IMG/VR virus record: IMGVR_UViG_3300006749_000153
Coordinates: 1-22,910 of that record
Length of the DNA: 22,910 bases
Strand: one strand, 5' to 3'
Source: a virus
Shown: positions 20,633-22,910 of the stretch, piece by piece
Layout of the letters: each line of letters starts with the position of its first letter
Numbering within the stretch: the stretch's first letter is position 1
The notes under the pieces: generated by a model
Told to the model about the DNA's origin: nothing
Databases searched by the model: none
What the model saw: the letters and a program-made list of their open reading frames with translations, nothing else
Position numbers and translations under genes: made by a program

Positions 20633-22813
20633 TTATCGACAATATGGAGTCATTTCAAATGCAGTTCCGGCTAATGGAGCATAACAACTAAATTCAATAT
20701 TAGTTTTACCTTGAACTGGTAAAGTACTATCTCCTTCTTTCACTGTTAATTGTGGTAGCCCATTCGATCCAATTACTTTGAATAAAGAAGCTACAGCATC
20801 TACTTTTTCCAGCCAATTATAGAGTTTTTTCATTTCTGGTGTTACTTTTTTACTGGTATAAGATGCATTCCATGCTTTCTTTATAACTGCCTCTTCAGCC
20901 GGAGTTCCTTTTGGTATATTCTCACTATAAGTGCCAGCAAGATATTGTTTAAATATATAGTTAGGACTTAACTTATCCCATGAGTATTTGCTCCATGCTG
21001 TGTAAGCATTAATGCTTCCTCCAAAACTAGATGGACCAATTAAAGCTTTATTTATGTCATAGGATGCGATACCAAGTTTATCAGCTACTTCTTCTAGAAC
21101 TTTTGCAGTGGTTTCGCTAGCTGGTCTTCCTGTTCCTCCAATTTTATTTAAAGATGTATCCGTTAAAAATTGTGAAAGTTCAGAAAAATTTGTTGCGTCA
21201 AACTTTGGCATCTTAAAATATCTTACAGCACATCCTTTATGAAAAGCTCCATTAGGATAAGCCACTGACATTAATCCTAATAATATACCCCAGGCCTTGA
21301 AGTGATCAGCACCACCTGCATCATTGCTAGAAAAGTACGCATTAAACTTGCCATCAATACCAAATCTATCTGGTACTGTATATGGATTACATGTTAATCC
21401 TGTTAAACCTTGTAGTTGTAAGGTATCTTGCACCATGAAGTTTGGAGCATCTCCTCTAGAATAACTTCTGGTTATTGAATCGGAATTGCATCTTATTCTT
21501 TCGCCTGATATAAAAACGGATACTTGTATAAATTGTTCGTCTATTATTGCCCTCATTATTTTTCGATATTCTTCAGTTGGCATTTGACGTATAACATAAG
21601 GAGCAACAGCTTTAGGATTTGCATCAGCTGCTTTTTTATACTCTTGATAAGCTTTTTGTGATTTTTCATCCCATGGAGTTTTGCCAATTTTAGTGGTAAA
21701 AGCTAATGATTTAACGTTAATTTTATCACCATAAAATTTTGTTAATTCTGTTTCAACATAACTCTGTATTGAGTCACCTCTTTTTCTAGCTAAGGATCCT
21801 GGTTCTTTTACGTTAGTTCCAGTTTCTTGGTCTGTATTTGGTATTAGAGACTCTCCGCCTTTAAATTGTATACTTAATTGCGAAACATTGGGGTTAGCTT
21901 CTACAATTTTTTTTATTCTTTCAATAACAGCTGTTATTCCTCGAAAAACTGTAGGATTATTTTCTGATACGCTCCAATATCCTGCTTTAAAAGTTAATGT
22001 TGCATTAGCTATATTTTGTTTGTCTTTAACGAAAGCATCTTTTTCATCATCACTTTGTTCATTTAATGATTCTTTTATTACATTTTTTAATCTATTCTGC
22101 GAATTATAAAAAATAAATGACTTATATACTTGTTTTGGTGTTAATCCAAAATTATGAGCTAAATTATCTAGTATATCAGCAACTAAATGTTGTTTTTCAA
22201 GGTCGGTATGAAGCTTTTGACCAAGTATTTGAATGATTCTTTCTAAATATACTATATATCCTTTTGGTAATCGTCGTAATGCTCTAGATTTACCGGTATG
22301 TACTCTAGTTCTAGTATGTTTTTTCTGTTCTGACACTAATAATTTTGATAAATCTGCAGATGAAGTAACAGATTCTTGTGGATCTCCGGGAGCAGGTGAT
22401 GTAATTGTATCTCCAGCTTCTACAGCATCACCTTCTGCATCTACTTTACTATCTTCTCCAGCTCCTGCAGAGCTTAACCCTTCTAATTCGTCTAATGGAA
22501 GATTACATTGTAACGTATAATCTTGATTTCTTGCATATCCGCCGTATGGCACAATAGAAATAATACCATCTTTCATTAATTTAGACAATACATCTGGTGT
22601 TAAATTATAATCTTTACCACTTCTCATAAGAAATTCACGTATTCCTACTGAATTTTTAGTGTACAATATACCTAATGAAGTTGCTCCTAGCTCTACAAAT
22701 TTAGCTAGAAACTTTTCTTCTGCCGGCGAAAACACTCCTGCATCAGATTCTTGCTCATTTAGCTTACCTAATAAAGATTCTCGTATAATATTTCTTAAAA
22801 ATTGCTCTTTCAT
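20633..22813 (-). CDS. Large protein with duplicated prohead-protease-like motif, 726 aa
   Basis: The N terminus reads MKEQFLRNIIRESLLGKLNE. A helical region and an acidic G/A-rich linker follow (about 110-150), then a basic helical segment (about 163-255) that ends in RLKNVIKESLNEQ at 241-253, a clear relative of the N-terminal motif. Both copies carry L-N-E followed by Q, like the (L/I)-x-E site of T4 prohead protease. Residues 300-390 loosely resemble an OmpA-type peptidoglycan-binding domain (VSQLSIQFKGGES, then LARKRGDSIQSYVETEL). The remaining 330 residues are unrecognised and end in SCYAPLAGTAFEMTPYCR. The start overlaps the stop of the histone-like gene (ATGA). A processed, possibly packaged virion protein is an inference. 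Confidence 0.8.
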   Translation of the reverse strand: MKEQFLRNIIRESLLGKLNEQESDAGVFSPAEEKFLAKFVELGATSLGILYTKNSVGIREFLMRSGKDYNLTPDVLSKLMKDGIISIVPYGGYARNQDYTLQCNLPLDELEGLSSAGAGEDSKVDAEGDAVEAGDTITSPAPGDPQESVTSSADLSKLLVSEQKKHTRTRVHTGKSRALRRLPKGYIVYLERIIQILGQKLHTDLEKQHLVADILDNLAHNFGLTPKQVYKSFIFYNSQNRLKNVIKESLNEQSDDEKDAFVKDKQNIANATLTFKAGYWSVSENNPTVFRGITAVIERIKKIVEANPNVSQLSIQFKGGESLIPNTDQETGTNVKEPGSLARKRGDSIQSYVETELTKFYGDKINVKSLAFTTKIGKTPWDEKSQKAYQEYKKAADANPKAVAPYVIRQMPTEEYRKIMRAIIDEQFIQVSVFISGERIRCNSDSITRSYSRGDAPNFMVQDTLQLQGLTGLTCNPYTVPDRFGIDGKFNAYFSSNDAGGADHFKAWGILLGLMSVAYPNGAFHKGCAVRYFKMPKFDATNFSELSQFLTDTSLNKIGGTGRPASETTAKVLEEVADKLGIASYDINKALIGPSSFGGSINAYTAWSKYSWDKLSPNYIFKQYLAGTYSENIPKGTPAEEAVIKKAWNASYTSKKVTPEMKKLYNWLEKVDAVASLFKVIGSNGLPQLTVKEGDSTLPVQGKTNIEFSCYAPLAGTAFEMTPYCR

Positions 22814-22910
22814 AATTCTTTTGATTCATTTAAACAAGCTGTTCTATATTGAGAAGCTAATTTTTTTATTTCTCCTATAGCTTTTCTAGCTCTTACACCA
22901 GCAGCTTTCA
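22810..22910 (-). CDS. Histone H1-like (Hc1-type) DNA-binding protein, C-terminal part (partial)
   Basis: Only the last 32 residues are in the window, in the frame ending at the TGA at 22810-22812: KAAGVRARKAIGEIKKLASQ, then YRTACLNESKEL. This resembles the C-terminal helix of the small histone H1-like proteins of Bacteroidota (pattern K-A-A-G-x-R-A-R-K-A-x-x-E-[IL]-x-K-L-x-x-x-[FY]-R), lysine- and alanine-rich DNA-binding proteins. The stop overlaps the ATG of the 726-aa gene by 4 bases (ATGA). The start lies beyond the right edge. Confidence 0.65.
   Translation of the reverse strand, partial: KAAGVRARKAIGEIKKLASQYRTACLNESKEL

Noticed and set aside
1-22910. tRNA genes, CRISPR arrays, insertion sequences, integrase or att sites
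   Set aside because: Read through by eye on both strands; no cloverleaf, no repeat-spacer pattern and no transposase or integrase motif was seen.

Overview
The window looks like part of the genome of a low-GC, tailed bacteriophage with a contractile, T4-type tail (a distant T4-like myovirus). The main evidence is a run of recognisable baseplate genes (gp6-like and gp25-like wedge proteins and a spike/hub-like protein) directly downstream of a gp55-like late sigma factor. Genes are tightly packed, mostly on the minus strand, with overlaps of 1-29 bases and almost no intergenic DNA. Several genes point to a Bacteroidota host: a DUF4494-like protein, the C-terminal end of a Bacteroidota-type histone H1 (Hc1-like) protein, a YkuD_2-like L,D-transpeptidase lipoprotein, and a secreted protein whose signal peptide ends in SQ. 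Family names come from reading the translations. No database search was run.

Layout, left to right. Bases 1-11010 (minus strand, transcribed right to left) are the virion/baseplate block. In transcription order it holds a 144-aa helical protein, a spike-like protein, a 356-aa coiled-coil structural protein, a 154-aa protein, gp25-like, gp6-like, a DNRLRE-fold protein, a GNAT-like protein, a 173-aa basic protein, a 661-aa protein, and a large protein that runs off the left edge. Bases 11035-14290 (minus) hold the gp55-like sigma factor, a small membrane protein, an HD-domain hydrolase, a small zinc-ribbon-like protein, a four-helix membrane/coiled-coil protein, a 60-aa protein and a 51-aa two-helix membrane protein.

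Bases 14378-17225 form a peptidoglycan-enzyme island. Two plus-strand genes (an NlpC/P60-like peptidase and an SLT-type lytic transglycosylase) flank a minus-strand L,D-transpeptidase-fold lipoprotein. Both plus-strand proteins begin MIKLKN(L/I)L and have an L-x-E tripeptide ending at residue 10. That resembles the N-terminal capsid-targeting/prohead-protease signal of T4 internal proteins, so they may be packaged in the head and injected, although ordinary lysis enzymes remain possible.

Bases 17222-22910 (minus) hold small accessory genes (an SH3-like protein, Hsp20, a DUF4494-like protein, a secreted protein and several unknowns). They end with a 726-aa protein carrying two copies of a related helical motif with L-N-E sites, and with the tail end of a histone H1-like gene. 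No tRNA, rRNA, CRISPR array or insertion sequence was seen. The longest stretch without a gene is 87 bases (14291-14377).
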